Positions 1 to 6,403 of a DNA stretch of 13,775 bases are shown piece after piece (the stretch's first letter is position 1; every line of letters starts with the position of its first letter). The translations under genes were made by a program, and so were the position numbers. Under the pieces are notes generated by a model. The model had not been told where the DNA came from. It ran no database searches and saw only the letters and a program-made list of their open reading frames with translations. This DNA is from CAYWTX01 sp964461295 (lineage in GTDB: Bacteria > Planctomycetota > Phycisphaerae > SM23-33), in assembly GCA_964461295.1 (NCBI GenBank), contig CAYWTX010000190.1:1-13775 (forward strand), read 5' to 3'.

Positions 1-326
1 GCGTAGTAGATGTGCTCGCCGGCCGGAATCCTGCCGGCCAGGATCGCATCGGACGGGGCGGGGGTGCTAGGGTCGCCATTGGAGGAGATCGTGCGGCTGC
101 GCCCCCTTGGCAGCGGTTCTAGACCGGTTCGGCCGGGGGAGTGGAAGGCGATGCGCGGCCTGGGGTCGGCGGGCGTCGCCGACGTCGCGGCCCGCCCCCA
201 AACGGCACGCGCCGGCCGCAAGTGACTCCCCGGCCGCAACGGCACGCTCCGGCCGCACGCGGCCGGGATGTGCCGCCGCCGCTTCCGGGCGCGCCGGGCG
301 AAGGCCAGGTTGACGCCGATCCCCAT
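1..326 (-). CDS. possible partial reading frame running off the left edge
   Basis: A leftward frame is open from ATG at 326 (or ATG at 335) to the window edge with no stop, about 108 codons. Third positions are strongly G/C. The part nearest the edge (ending AILAGRIPAGEHIYYA) reads like ordinary protein, but the first 60 or so residues are Arg/Pro-rich and match no family I recognise. The ATG at 326 lies almost exactly where the promoter at 334-362 should start transcription, so a leaderless start is possible; there is no Shine-Dalgarno sequence. In DNA this GC-rich, open frames arise by chance, and the transcript could equally be non-coding. Only sequence to the left of the window can decide. 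Confidence 0.25.
   Translation of the reverse strand, partial: MGIGVNLAFARRARKRRRHIPAACGRSVPLRPGSHLRPARAVWGRAATSATPADPRPRIAFHSPGRTGLEPLPRGRSRTISSNGDPSTPAPSDAILAGRIPAGEHIYY
201..257. repeat. short direct repeat with a repeated CCGGCCGCA core
   Basis: A 20-nt direct repeat occurs at 201-220 and 238-257 with one mismatch. Its core CCGGCCGCA also appears at 230-238, giving three cores spaced 18 and 19 nt apart (212, 230, 249). It lies inside the doubtful leftward frame. It may be slippage in GC-rich DNA, and no function is evident. Confidence 0.5.
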
Positions 327-333
327 GGTGTGC

Positions 334-362
334 ATTATCCGCGGCCGCGGCGGGTCTGTCAA
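334..362 (-). promoter_or_regulatory. near-consensus sigma-70-type promoter, leftward
   Basis: On the minus strand, TTGACA (357-362) is followed after exactly 17 nt by GATAAT (334-339). This is a perfect -35 and a five-of-six -10 at ideal spacing, and it stands out strongly in such GC-rich sequence. The predicted transcription start is about 326-328, next to an ATG at 326, so the product would be a leaderless mRNA or a non-coding RNA. It is the best core promoter in the window, yet it serves no recognised gene. Confidence 0.6.
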
Positions 363-427
363 ATGCGCATGTTCCGGCGTGGCCATCCATCGGCGTATGC
401 CGCCGGGCCTCGGTGGGGAGGACGCAG

Positions 428-485
428 CCACAGGCTCCGTTGGGGTTGGGCTGCCTTGGGTTGCGGGCGAAGCCCGGGGCTGTGG
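428..485. repeat. imperfect stem-loop spacer element
   Basis: The outer arms CCACAG (428-433) and CTGTGG (480-485) continue with CTCCG opposite CGGGG after one bulged base. Inside is a tight hairpin, CGGGC (464-468), GAA, GCCCG (472-476). The layout resembles the small GCCC-loop-GGGC palindromes scattered through planctomycete spacers. It has no T-tract, so it is not an obvious terminator. The rest of 363-502 shows nothing further. Confidence 0.35.
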
Positions 486-502
486 TCAATGCCTGGCCCC
501 CC

Positions 503-538
503 AGGAACAAAAGTCCCCAGCCGGAAGGGCTGGGGCTT
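503..538 (-). terminator. Rho-independent terminator of the sigma/anti-sigma/DUF3106-like module
   Basis: On the minus strand, AAGCCCCAGCC pairs with GGCTGGGG around a short CTTCC loop, with one bulged base in the lower stem (511-538). It is followed by ACTTTTGTTCC, a T-rich tail. It begins about 50 nt beyond the stop codon of the gene ending at 589 and points the right way to end that transcript. On the plus strand the hairpin has no T-run, so it should act leftward only. Confidence 0.72.
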
Positions 539-588
539 CGTGACTCACTCGCACGAGCGAGAGGGAGTGATCCAGATTCGTTGACAGC

Positions 589-1167
589 CTACTTTTCCAC
601 CGGCCTGGCTGGCGGCGCGGGTGCGGCTGGCTGGGTCGAGGCCGGCTGCGTCGCGGGGCTGTCCAACTTGAGCTTGCCCGCGCGGACCATTTCATCGCGG
701 CGTGTGATCAACATCTTCGCGCGGTCGGCGGGGAGCATCTTCTCGAGATGGGCTTTTTCCTCTTCGGAGAAACTGGCGACGACGACCTTGAGCCACTCGC
801 TACGGCGGCGGTACTCCTCGCGCTTGTCCTTGCTGAGGGCGAGGAAATCGGAGTAGTGCTTCATCAGCTTTTCCTGCTCGCCGGGGTTCTTATCGAGGAA
901 AGCCACCGCCTGCTTGCGGAAAAGCTCGCGCTGGTCGGGCGACAGGAGCTTCCACTCCTGCTGATTGTGGTCGATGCTGGCCGCCAGCGTCCCGCCGCTG
1001 GTGGCCGTTTGAAGCTGGAACTTCAGGCGGAGTTGCCCAGCCCGGCTGCCGACCGGGGGCTCGTTGAGCCCGCCGGAGACGGCAAGCGCCTCGCCCTCGG
1101 CCAAGGCCATCTGCGCCAGCAGGATGCCCGGCAAGGCGAAGCTCAGGATGTGCAACGTCCGCTTCAT
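589..1167 (-). CDS. exported DUF3106-like protein of unknown function
   Basis: The product is 192 aa. It opens with a typical signal peptide, residues 1-23, with likely cleavage after ALA. Residues 70-160 form a charged, helical region with repeated motifs of the type W-x-x-L-S-P-x-x-R-x-x-F, then LSKDKREEY, then FSEEEKAHLEKMLP, resembling the DUF3106 pattern and loosely the CpxP/Spy-type helical periplasmic proteins. Residues 169-190 are a Pro/Ala/Thr-rich tail. The gene starts 6 nt after the anti-sigma stop, with GGAACC as ribosome-binding site, so it is surely co-transcribed. The context suggests an envelope protein whose abundance or stress sensing is tied to the sigma/anti-sigma pair. 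That role is inferred; no catalytic residues are visible. Confidence 0.8.
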   Translation of the reverse strand: MKRTLHILSFALPGILLAQMALAEGEALAVSGGLNEPPVGSRAGQLRLKFQLQTATSGGTLAASIDHNQQEWKLLSPDQRELFRKQAVAFLDKNPGEQEKLMKHYSDFLALSKDKREEYRRRSEWLKVVVASFSEEEKAHLEKMLPADRAKMLITRRDEMVRAGKLKLDSPATQPASTQPAAPAPPARPVEK

Positions 1168-1173
1168 GATTCG

Positions 1174-1692
1174 CTAGGTTCCTTCCTGCTCAAGCTGTTC
1201 CACCGCCTTCAGCGTCTCGAATTCCTGCACCACGTCGAAGCTCTTGAAGAACCCGAGGTTCTCGACGATCAATACTTCGACCTGCGAGCGGTCGGCCTGT
1301 GGCATCTGCTGGTAGGCGCTGGACTTGTTCACTTCCGTCCCCGCCACGACCGGCGGCGGCTTCACTTCGCGATTGAACGCCACGACGACCAGGGCGAAAC
1401 ACGCAGCCGCCGCGGCGGCGCCAGCCAGCCACTTGGCCACCCGCCGGCCCATCGCCCGGTGCTCGGCCTGGCGAACGCGGGCGACAATGCGCGACGCCAG
1501 ACCGGCGTCGGCTGCGGGAACGGTGTAGGAGTTCAGCGAGTCTTCCACGGCGGCCAGTTCGGCGTATGCCATTCGCCAGGCCGGGTCGGCGAAGACCCGC
1601 CGCTCGACCTCGATCAGCCTTTCGCCGGTCAACTCGCCATCGAGGTAAGCCGACAGATCCTCAAAATCGGGTTGTGCTATTCTCGCGTCCAT
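1174..1692 (-). CDS. single-pass membrane anti-sigma factor, zinc ligands absent
   Basis: The product is 172 aa. The N-terminal region (about 10-50) has the anti-sigma signature LSAYLDGELTGER followed by VFADPAWR, like zf-HC2/RsgI-type proteins, but lacks the usual His-x3-Cys-x2-Cys zinc ligands; the only cysteine lies in the membrane segment. One hydrophobic helix spans about residues 86-106 (Ala-rich, then ALVVVAF), with a basic stretch just before it. Residues 107-172 should lie outside the cytoplasm, with conserved-looking VEVLIVENLGFFKSFDVVQEFETL. The start ATG at 1692 has AGGAA upstream. It follows the ECF sigma gene by 197 nt and very probably restrains that sigma factor at the membrane. 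Assignment as an anti-sigma factor is strong; the partner is inferred from position. Confidence 0.82.
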   Translation of the reverse strand: MDARIAQPDFEDLSAYLDGELTGERLIEVERRVFADPAWRMAYAELAAVEDSLNSYTVPAADAGLASRIVARVRQAEHRAMGRRVAKWLAGAAAAAACFALVVVAFNREVKPPPVVAGTEVNKSSAYQQMPQADRSQVEVLIVENLGFFKSFDVVQEFETLKAVEQLEQEGT

Positions 1693-1737
1693 CGCATTTC
1701 CTGGAACATTCTTCGCGTCGCGGAAGTGTCGGCTGAA

Positions 1738-1758
1738 GCGAGAAAATCATTTTCCCGC
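1738..1758. promoter_or_regulatory. imperfect palindrome in the sigma/anti-sigma spacer
   Basis: The 21-nt site, GCGAGAAAAT then C then ATTTTCCCGC, is symmetric apart from one mismatched pair and the central base. It lies 46 nt upstream of the anti-sigma start in a 197-nt spacer (1693-1889) that otherwise shows no clear promoter. Its AT-rich core is unusual for this DNA. It could be an operator or an mRNA hairpin; I cannot tell which. Confidence 0.3.
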
Positions 1759-1889
1759 CCCGCCCTTCCTTCGTTGCGACGTGTCAGCCGCCGGCCTCAA
1801 CATCGGTCGCCTTCGGCCGCTGTTCACTTAGTGTAACCCCGCGGAGGCTGGAAGGGTTCGCCCGTCAAGACTTTTTTTGAGAAGATTCT

Positions 1890-2456
1890 TCACTCCGGCC
1901 GGACGTATCTCAGAAGCACCGATCGCAGGTTGCCGCGTGCCCGGCTGAGCAGGCTCTTCACCGCCATGGTCGAGCAGCCCAGGACGGAGGCGATGTCTTC
2001 GTAGCTTTTCTGTTCGTACTTGTTCAGGATGATCGCCACCTTCTGGTTCTCCGGGAGCTGGTTGATCGCCTCGATCACCTTCTCCCGCAGCTCCGCGCCG
2101 TCCAGGTGCGTCTGGGGCGGGGCCATCTTCTCGTCGGCGATGTCGCGGAAGTACGGCTCGCCGTCCTCGGAATACGACATGTCGAGCTGCATCGGCTGCC
2201 CGCGGCGCTTCGCGCGCAGCACGTTGAACGACAGGTTCGCCGCGATCCGGTACAGCCACGTGCTGAACTTCGCCGTCGGCTGGTACCGCCCGGCCGTGCG
2301 ATACACCCGCAGGAAGACTTCCTGCGTCAGGTCCTCGACCTGGCCCGGGTCGCCCAGGAATCGGAAGATGAGCGTGTTGACCTTCGCGGCGTTGCGGTCC
2401 ACGAGTTCGGCGAAGGCGGTCTCGTCGCCTTCCTGGAAGCGAAGCATCAGCTTCAC
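1890..2456 (-). CDS. ECF-family RNA polymerase sigma factor
   Basis: The product is 188 aa, usual for a group 4 sigma factor. Region 2 covers about residues 10-85 and contains EDLTQEVFLRVYR and the -10-binding stretch FSTWLYRIAANLSFN. Region 4 covers about 123-182, with INQLPENQKVAIILNKYE and the helix-turn-helix SYEDIASVLGCSTMAVKSLL, followed by SRARGNLR. Neither region 1 nor region 3 is present. The chosen start is GTG at 2456, preceded by GAGGACGAGG; an ATG three codons later (2447) is an alternative, and the frame is open further upstream without ATG. The next genes encode an anti-sigma factor and an exported protein, so this sigma factor likely drives a cell-envelope response. The family call is secure; signal and regulon are unknown. 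Confidence 0.93.
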   Translation of the reverse strand: MKLMLRFQEGDETAFAELVDRNAAKVNTLIFRFLGDPGQVEDLTQEVFLRVYRTAGRYQPTAKFSTWLYRIAANLSFNVLRAKRRGQPMQLDMSYSEDGEPYFRDIADEKMAPPQTHLDGAELREKVIEAINQLPENQKVAIILNKYEQKSYEDIASVLGCSTMAVKSLLSRARGNLRSVLLRYVRPE

Positions 2457-2484
2457 GTCCTCGTCCTCGCGAGCCCACCGCGTC

Positions 2485-2520
2485 AGCCCCTCTGAATTCG
2501 TGTCGGGGCTTTTCTTTCTG
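2485..2520 (+). other. hairpin with T-rich tail in the sigma-factor leader
   Basis: On the plus strand, AGCCCC (2485-2490) pairs with GGGGCT (2505-2510) and is followed by TTTCTTTCT, the form of a rightward terminator. No plus-strand gene lies upstream to be terminated. On the minus strand the same hairpin sits 29 nt upstream of the sigma GTG, in its probable leader. It may guard against antisense transcription or shape the leader. Confidence 0.35.
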
Positions 2521-2570
2521 TTCGGCCGCAGTGCGATAGCTCAGCCCTTTGTGCTACAGAACCAACTCAG

Positions 2571-2648
2571 CCGCGGAGATCGCGAAGGTCGCAGAGGCAG
2601 TCTTTTCAGAATGGACTCATCCGTGCGTTCCCTGCGTCCTTGGCGGTT
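2571..2648. repeat. inverted pair of a 10-nt periodic repeat after rlmN
   Basis: One copy lies on the plus strand at 2571-2599 (CCGCGGAGAT, CGCGAAGGT, CGCAGAGGCA). A second lies on the minus strand at 2622-2648, starting inside the rlmN stop codon (ACCGCCAAGG, ACGCAGGGA, ACGCACGG). Each has units of roughly 10 nt built on CGCAGAG or CGCGGAG. In opposite orientation they can pair (AAGGACGCAGGG opposite CCTCTGCGACCTT, about 10 of 12), making a possible 3' hairpin for rlmN mRNA. I recall such CGCAGAG-type runs from many environmental bacterial genomes; their function is unknown. Confidence 0.5.
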
Positions 2649-3708
2649 ACTGCTCTTGGACCCCATCGCCGGGGGTGCCGCCGGGGCCCGCTTCGCCGCC
2701 GCGTCGCAGCTGTCCGCACGCGGCCGCGATGTCCAGACCCCGGCTTCGGCGGATCTGCCCGTTCACGCCGCGCCGCTGCAGCCGTTCCAGGAACGTCTGC
2801 ATCGCCGTCTGGGTCGGGCGCTCGTACGACCGCTGGCCCACCGGATTGTACCGAATCAGGTTCACGCTGCAACGCAGCCGTTCGGCCAGTTGCGCCAGCG
2901 CCTCGGCGCAGGCCTTCGTGTCGTTCACCCCGCCGATCAACACGTACTCCAGCGTCAACTCGCGGTGCCGGCTGGCGAAGAACACCTCCGCCGCCTCCAT
3001 GATCTCGCTGATCTTGTGCTTCTCCGCGGCCGGAACAAGCTGCCGCCGCAGCGCGTCGTTGGGGGCGTGCAGCGAGATCGCCAGCGTGATAGGCAGGCCC
3101 TCGCCCGCAAGCCGCTTGATCTGCTGCGGCAGCCCCACCGTCGACACCGTCACGCGCCGCGCCGAAATCGCCAGCCGGTCGGGATCGATGATCGCCCTCA
3201 CCGCCGCCACCGTCGCGCCATAGTTCGCAAGCGGCTCGCCCATGCCCATGAATACCACGTGCGTCACACGCGAGCCCGCCGCCCGCTGAATCTGCATCAC
3301 CTGCTCGACGATCTCCCCGGCCGTCAGGTTCCGCTCAAAGCCGTCCAGGCCGGTGGCACAGAACTCGCATCGCATGGCGCAGCCGACCTGCGTCGACACG
3401 CACGCCGTCAGCCGCTCCTTGGCGGGGATGGCGACCGTTTCGATCCGCTTGCCGTCGGCCAACTCCAACAGCAGCTTGAAGCTGCCGTCGGTGCTGTCGG
3501 CCCGCGCAGCCACGCGGGCGGTCAGAATCGCGTACTCCGCGGCCAGTTCTCTCCGCAGCGCCGCCGGCAGGTCGGTCATCTCGTCGAAGCTGCCGGCATC
3601 CCGCTTCCACACCCAGGCGGCGATCTGCCCGGTGCGGTAGGCGGGCTGCCCGCGAGCAGCCAATTCCTCGGTCAACTCCTGCGCCGTCATGTCCAGAACG
3701 TGTTTCAT
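2647..3708 (-). CDS. rlmN: 23S rRNA (adenine2503-C2)-methyltransferase RlmN
   Basis: The product is 353 aa, normal for the family. It is a cytoplasmic radical-SAM enzyme that methylates C2 of A2503 in 23S rRNA; family members often also modify A37 of some tRNAs. The iron-sulfur motif Cys-x3-Cys-x2-Cys is at C110, C114 and C117. The two further cysteines used in methyl transfer appear as C103 (in TACVSTQVG) and C331 (in AAACGQL). GMGEP (155-159) and VNLIRYNP (282-289) are family landmarks. ATG at 3708 is chosen because it overlaps the upstream stop as ATGA and gives the correct N-terminus MKHVLDM; the frame stays open to 4110, but that extension is out of family and antisense to nothing needed. 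Translation is probably coupled to the upstream gene. Confidence 0.96.
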   Translation of the reverse strand: MKHVLDMTAQELTEELAARGQPAYRTGQIAAWVWKRDAGSFDEMTDLPAALRRELAAEYAILTARVAARADSTDGSFKLLLELADGKRIETVAIPAKERLTACVSTQVGCAMRCEFCATGLDGFERNLTAGEIVEQVMQIQRAAGSRVTHVVFMGMGEPLANYGATVAAVRAIIDPDRLAISARRVTVSTVGLPQQIKRLAGEGLPITLAISLHAPNDALRRQLVPAAEKHKISEIMEAAEVFFASRHRELTLEYVLIGGVNDTKACAEALAQLAERLRCSVNLIRYNPVGQRSYERPTQTAMQTFLERLQRRGVNGQIRRSRGLDIAAACGQLRRGGEAGPGGTPGDGVQEQ

Positions 3709-4175
3709 CTTCCCTGCGTTCTTCGCGGTCTCCGCGGTTGGCTCTTCTTCTTCCGCTTCAGCAACCTCTCCAACCCGCCCGACGCCAGCAGCGCCTCCAG
3801 CGCTTCCACGTCGGCAACCACCGCGTCGCCGTACAGCCTCACCACCCAGTTCGCCGACATCGGCGTGATCGCCACCACCACCGCCCCCGCCCGCGACGCC
3901 TCGTGCATCTCGATGGCCGTGCCCATCGACGCCGAAGGCAGGTACGCCACGAGCAGGTCGCACTCGGCCGCCTTGGCGACGCCGTCCTCGAACGTCGCGC
4001 GGATCGCCGGCAGGTCGTACGCGATGCTCTGCGGGTGCCGCGAGTAGTGGCAGTACACGTCGGCCCCGCCCAGGTGGCGCGCCAGCACGCCCTTCACGGC
4101 GTCCCGCCAATCCTGCGAATGAATCCTCGCCTCGACCAGCGATCCCTGGATGATTCCGGCCAGGAAGACCTTCAA
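3705..4175 (-). CDS. nucleoside 2-deoxyribosyltransferase-like protein
   Basis: The product is 156 aa from a TTG start at 4175 (LKVFLAGIIQGSL), with GGGAGCGG as ribosome-binding site and a good -10 about 40 nt upstream. The frame is open to an ATG at 4262, but that start would lie upstream of the promoter and adds an atypical Arg-rich lead. The fold suggested is the nucleoside 2-deoxyribosyltransferase family: an N-terminal FLAGI strand, CDLLVAYLP (72-80), then SMGTAIEMHEA (83-93), which contains the Glu (E89) corresponding to the family's catalytic acid. Substrate is unknown; many such proteins are uncharacterised. It overlaps rlmN by 4 nt (ATGA). The last residues, QPRRPRRTQGR, are encoded by a dispersed repeat rather than by family sequence. 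Confidence 0.75.
   Translation of the reverse strand: MKVFLAGIIQGSLVEARIHSQDWRDAVKGVLARHLGGADVYCHYSRHPQSIAYDLPAIRATFEDGVAKAAECDLLVAYLPSASMGTAIEMHEASRAGAVVVAITPMSANWVVRLYGDAVVADVEALEALLASGGLERLLKRKKKSQPRRPRRTQGR
3709..3741 (-). repeat. 10-nt periodic repeat copy forming a protein tail and the rlmN ribosome-binding site
   Basis: On the minus strand the sequence runs AACCGCGGAGA, CCGCGAAGA, ACGCAGGGAAG, the same unit as the copies at 2571-2648. It encodes the basic C-terminus of the deoxyribosyltransferase-like protein. Its AGGGAAG lies directly before the rlmN ATG and could serve, at short spacing, as part of its Shine-Dalgarno region. Confidence 0.5.
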
Positions 4176-4214
4176 CTGCCGCTCCCGTCTTCCGCGCAGA
4201 ACGCGGGATCGGGG

Positions 4215-4220
4215 ATTGTA
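4215..4220 (-). promoter_or_regulatory. extended -10 promoter of the deoxyribosyltransferase-like/rlmN operon
   Basis: On the minus strand, TGGTACAAT gives an extended -10 (TACAAT at 4215-4220, TG one base upstream). I see no good -35, which extended -10 promoters can do without. The start of transcription would be about 4208, leaving a leader of some 33 nt before the TTG at 4175. This placement is the main support for that start codon. Confidence 0.5.
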
Positions 4221-4254
4221 CCAGACCTCCTCGGAAAGCAGTTCGGAATTAGCG

Positions 4255-4332
4255 GGGCACACGACCGCAGGTGAGCCTTGGCATCCTCAGCCCTTCAGGC
4301 CCAGGAGGCGACGGGGGAACGGTCGTGCGCCC
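4255..4332. repeat. long-armed inverted repeat with nested hairpin
   Basis: CACGACCG (4260-4267) pairs with CGGTCGTG (4320-4327). After one mismatch, GGGC (4255-4258) pairs with GCCC (4329-4332). Nested inside, CCTC (4285-4288) pairs with GAGG (4305-4308) and GCC with GGC around CTTCA. It lies between the sulfatase stop and the next promoter in a 294-nt spacer. It may act as a leftward transcript end, though it has no T-tract, or be a dispersed palindromic element. Confidence 0.45.
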
Positions 4333-4469
4333 GGAGTTGCCGGGGCGCTCAGGACGCACGCGATGGGCGGAAGGGCCGAGCGTCGGAAGGTTCTCCCGCC
4401 ATTGTGGCTTCCGCGAGATCGCAGACCCGGTCCCGCGACGATGCCGCCTTCTGGCTTCTCCATCGGCGG

Positions 4470-6266
4470 CTACTTCCTCAACGCCGTCAATCTCAGGCCC
4501 TTCGCCTCGAATCCCTTGCCGCCAGGCAACTCCACCGCCGAGAGCTTCAGCTTCGTCCGCCCCTTCTCCAGTTCCAGCGTCCCCAGCCCATACGCCACCC
4601 AGGCCATCTCCGGTCGGGCATTCGCGTACGTCCGGCCCGCCATCGGATCGGGGTAGTGCTCGCGGTCGAGCGTTCCTTCGGCCTTCGCCCCGCCCGCCTC
4701 CACGCGCAGCTTCGCTCCCACCGTCTCCTTCGGGCACAAGGCCAGCAAGGCCGCCTCGTACCGCCCGTCGGCCACCACGTCGATATCCCATTGCGCCTCG
4801 CCCTTGGGCGAGGTCCACTTCAGCCAGGCGCTGGTCCATGGCACCGTGGCGGCCACGTCGCGGGCCGTCGCCCGATGCGCCGTCAGGTACGTCGCCGGCG
4901 ACTCGGCGTGCCCCACCGGAATCGCCGTCCGCGTCTTCGTCGCGGCGTCCTTCTTCACGGCCGCGTCCCAGGCCGCATACGCGGCCGACAGGTCCCGCAC
5001 CACGTCGGCGTTCTTACCGGCCACGTCGGTCTTCTGGCCGGGGTCGCCCCGCATGTCGTAGAGGCCCGTTCCGCCTTTGCCGCCCGTTTGCAGCCGCCAT
5101 CGCTGCGTCCGCACCGCCCCCGTCTCGAACAGCTTCCGGTCGGGCCAGTCGGCCCCGGCGCCGCCCAGCAACGGCAGCAGGCTCAGCCCGTCCAGCGGCA
5201 GCGTCTTGGGCTCGTGTACCCCGCACGCGGCCGCCAACGTCGGCAGGATGTCTATGTGCGCCGCGATGGGTTTGACCACCGTGCCGGGCTTGACCGCCTT
5301 CGGCCAACGGAGGAAGCACGGCACGCGGCAGCCGCCTTCCAGGTTGCTGCCCTTGATCCCGGCCATGCCGTCGTTGAACCGCCTGCCGTTGGGACCGTTG
5401 TCGGTGAGGAAGATCACGATGGTGTTGTCGGCGATCCTCAACTCGTCGAGTTTGTCCAGCAACCTTCCGACGTTCTGGTCGACGCATTCGACCATCGCGT
5501 AGACGGCCGCGGTCTTCGCCTCCAGCCCGCGCTGCTTGACGGCGTCCAGGTACTTCTGCGGGACCTGCATCGGATCGTGCGGAGCGTTGTACGGCACGTA
5601 GCAGAAGAACGGCCGGGGCGCGGCGCCGCCGGCCCGCGCGCTGTTCTCGATGAACTGCATCGCCTCGTCCGTCAGTACGTCCGTGATGTATCCGGCCATC
5701 TTTTCCGGCCGGCCGTTGCGGTCCAGCGTCGTGTCGAAGAAGTTGTCCCAGTGCCCGCCGCAGAAGCCGTAGAACTGGTCGAACCCCTTGCCGTTGGGAT
5801 GGAACGGGTAGTTTTCGCCGTTGTGCCACTTGCCGAAGCAGCCTGTGGCGTATCCCGCCGCTTTGAGCACGCCCGCGACGGTCGCCTCCTCGAGGCCCAT
5901 CACTTCGGCGCCTTTGCACACCCCGGACACGCCGCTTCGGTGGAAGTAGCGGCCGGTGAGCAAGGCCGCCCGCGTGGGCGCGCACAGCGGGCTGACGAAG
6001 AACCGCTCGAAGCGGGCTCCCGGCGCCGCCAGCTTGTCCAGGTTCGGCGTGCGGATCTTGTCGTTGCCGTGCGAGCCGATGTCGCCGTAGCCCTGGTCGT
6101 CGGTGAGGATCAGCAGCACGTTGGGTCTGCCGGCAGCTCCGCCGCCCCCCGGGGCCTGCGCGGAGCCCGCCGATTGCGCTCCGGCTGCACCGACTGCCCA
6201 CCGCCCGCCCGCTCCCGCCGCCGCTCCCGCCGCCGCCATTGCCAGCACCCGCCGTCGTGTGATCAT
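4470..6266 (-). CDS. Tat-exported family S1 (arylsulfatase-type) sulfatase
   Basis: The product is 598 aa. It begins with a twin-arginine-like leader (MITRRRVLAMAAAG) and an Ala/Gly-rich linker. The sulfatase domain starts near residue 48 with PNVLLILTDDQGYGD, whose D56 and D57 are expected calcium ligands. The active site CAPTR (C95-R99) fits the C-x-P-x-R rule for conversion of Cys to formylglycine. Further landmarks are GKWH (145-148), APHDP (228-232) and LTDNGPNG (287-294). Residues about 470-598 form a beta-rich C-terminal domain seen on many planctomycete sulfatases. ATG at 6266 has GGAG upstream; an in-frame ATG at 6350 would place 28 atypical residues before the leader. It probably removes sulfate esters from glycans outside the cytoplasm; the exact substrate cannot be read. 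A formylglycine-generating enzyme must be encoded elsewhere. Confidence 0.94.
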   Translation of the reverse strand: MITRRRVLAMAAAGAAAGAGGRWAVGAAGAQSAGSAQAPGGGGAAGRPNVLLILTDDQGYGDIGSHGNDKIRTPNLDKLAAPGARFERFFVSPLCAPTRAALLTGRYFHRSGVSGVCKGAEVMGLEEATVAGVLKAAGYATGCFGKWHNGENYPFHPNGKGFDQFYGFCGGHWDNFFDTTLDRNGRPEKMAGYITDVLTDEAMQFIENSARAGGAAPRPFFCYVPYNAPHDPMQVPQKYLDAVKQRGLEAKTAAVYAMVECVDQNVGRLLDKLDELRIADNTIVIFLTDNGPNGRRFNDGMAGIKGSNLEGGCRVPCFLRWPKAVKPGTVVKPIAAHIDILPTLAAACGVHEPKTLPLDGLSLLPLLGGAGADWPDRKLFETGAVRTQRWRLQTGGKGGTGLYDMRGDPGQKTDVAGKNADVVRDLSAAYAAWDAAVKKDAATKTRTAIPVGHAESPATYLTAHRATARDVAATVPWTSAWLKWTSPKGEAQWDIDVVADGRYEAALLALCPKETVGAKLRVEAGGAKAEGTLDREHYPDPMAGRTYANARPEMAWVAYGLGTLELEKGRTKLKLSAVELPGGKGFEAKGLRLTALRK

Positions 6267-6361
6267 ACGAGGTTCTCCGGTTCTGCTACGGATGGAACCC
6301 TCGCGCCTGGCTCCGGGGCCGACGTTCCGGGACCGCTTTTCTCTTGGCAACGGGCACGACC

Positions 6362-6403
6362 TTGACGTTTCGTGCAGGAACGCATAGGTTCCGCGGCACG
6401 AAA
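6362..6403 (+). promoter_or_regulatory. candidate promoter with overlapping palindromic operator or leader hairpin
   Basis: TTGACG (6362-6367) and ATAGGT (6384-6389), 16 nt apart, form a moderate -35/-10 pair upstream of the URO-D-family gene. A palindrome fills the interval: TTTCGTGC (6368-6375) pairs with GCACGAAA (6396-6403), and GGAAC (6377-6381) with GTTCC (6388-6392), around a 6-nt loop. The right arm shares AAA with the Shine-Dalgarno AAAGGAG (6401-6407). A repressor bound here would cover the promoter; if transcribed, the hairpin would touch the ribosome-binding site. Confidence 0.45.

Noticed and set aside
67..510. 147-codon minus-strand frame at the left end
   Set aside because: The product is Ala/Arg/Pro-rich, and the frame reads through the terminator edge and promoter region. 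Another minus-strand frame there is slightly more plausible.
2020..4047. 675-codon plus-strand open frame
   Set aside because: It is antisense to rlmN, the deoxyribosyltransferase-like gene and the sigma gene, has a low-complexity Arg/His/Leu-rich product, and matches no family.
4287..4463. 58-codon minus-strand frame just after the sulfatase stop
   Set aside because: It has no ribosome-binding site, an atypical Arg/Pro/Gly-rich product, and an end inside an inverted repeat. It looks like spacer.
4278..6365. 695-codon plus-strand open frame
   Set aside because: It is antisense to the sulfatase across its length. The sulfatase frame has all family motifs; the antisense product is compositionally biased.
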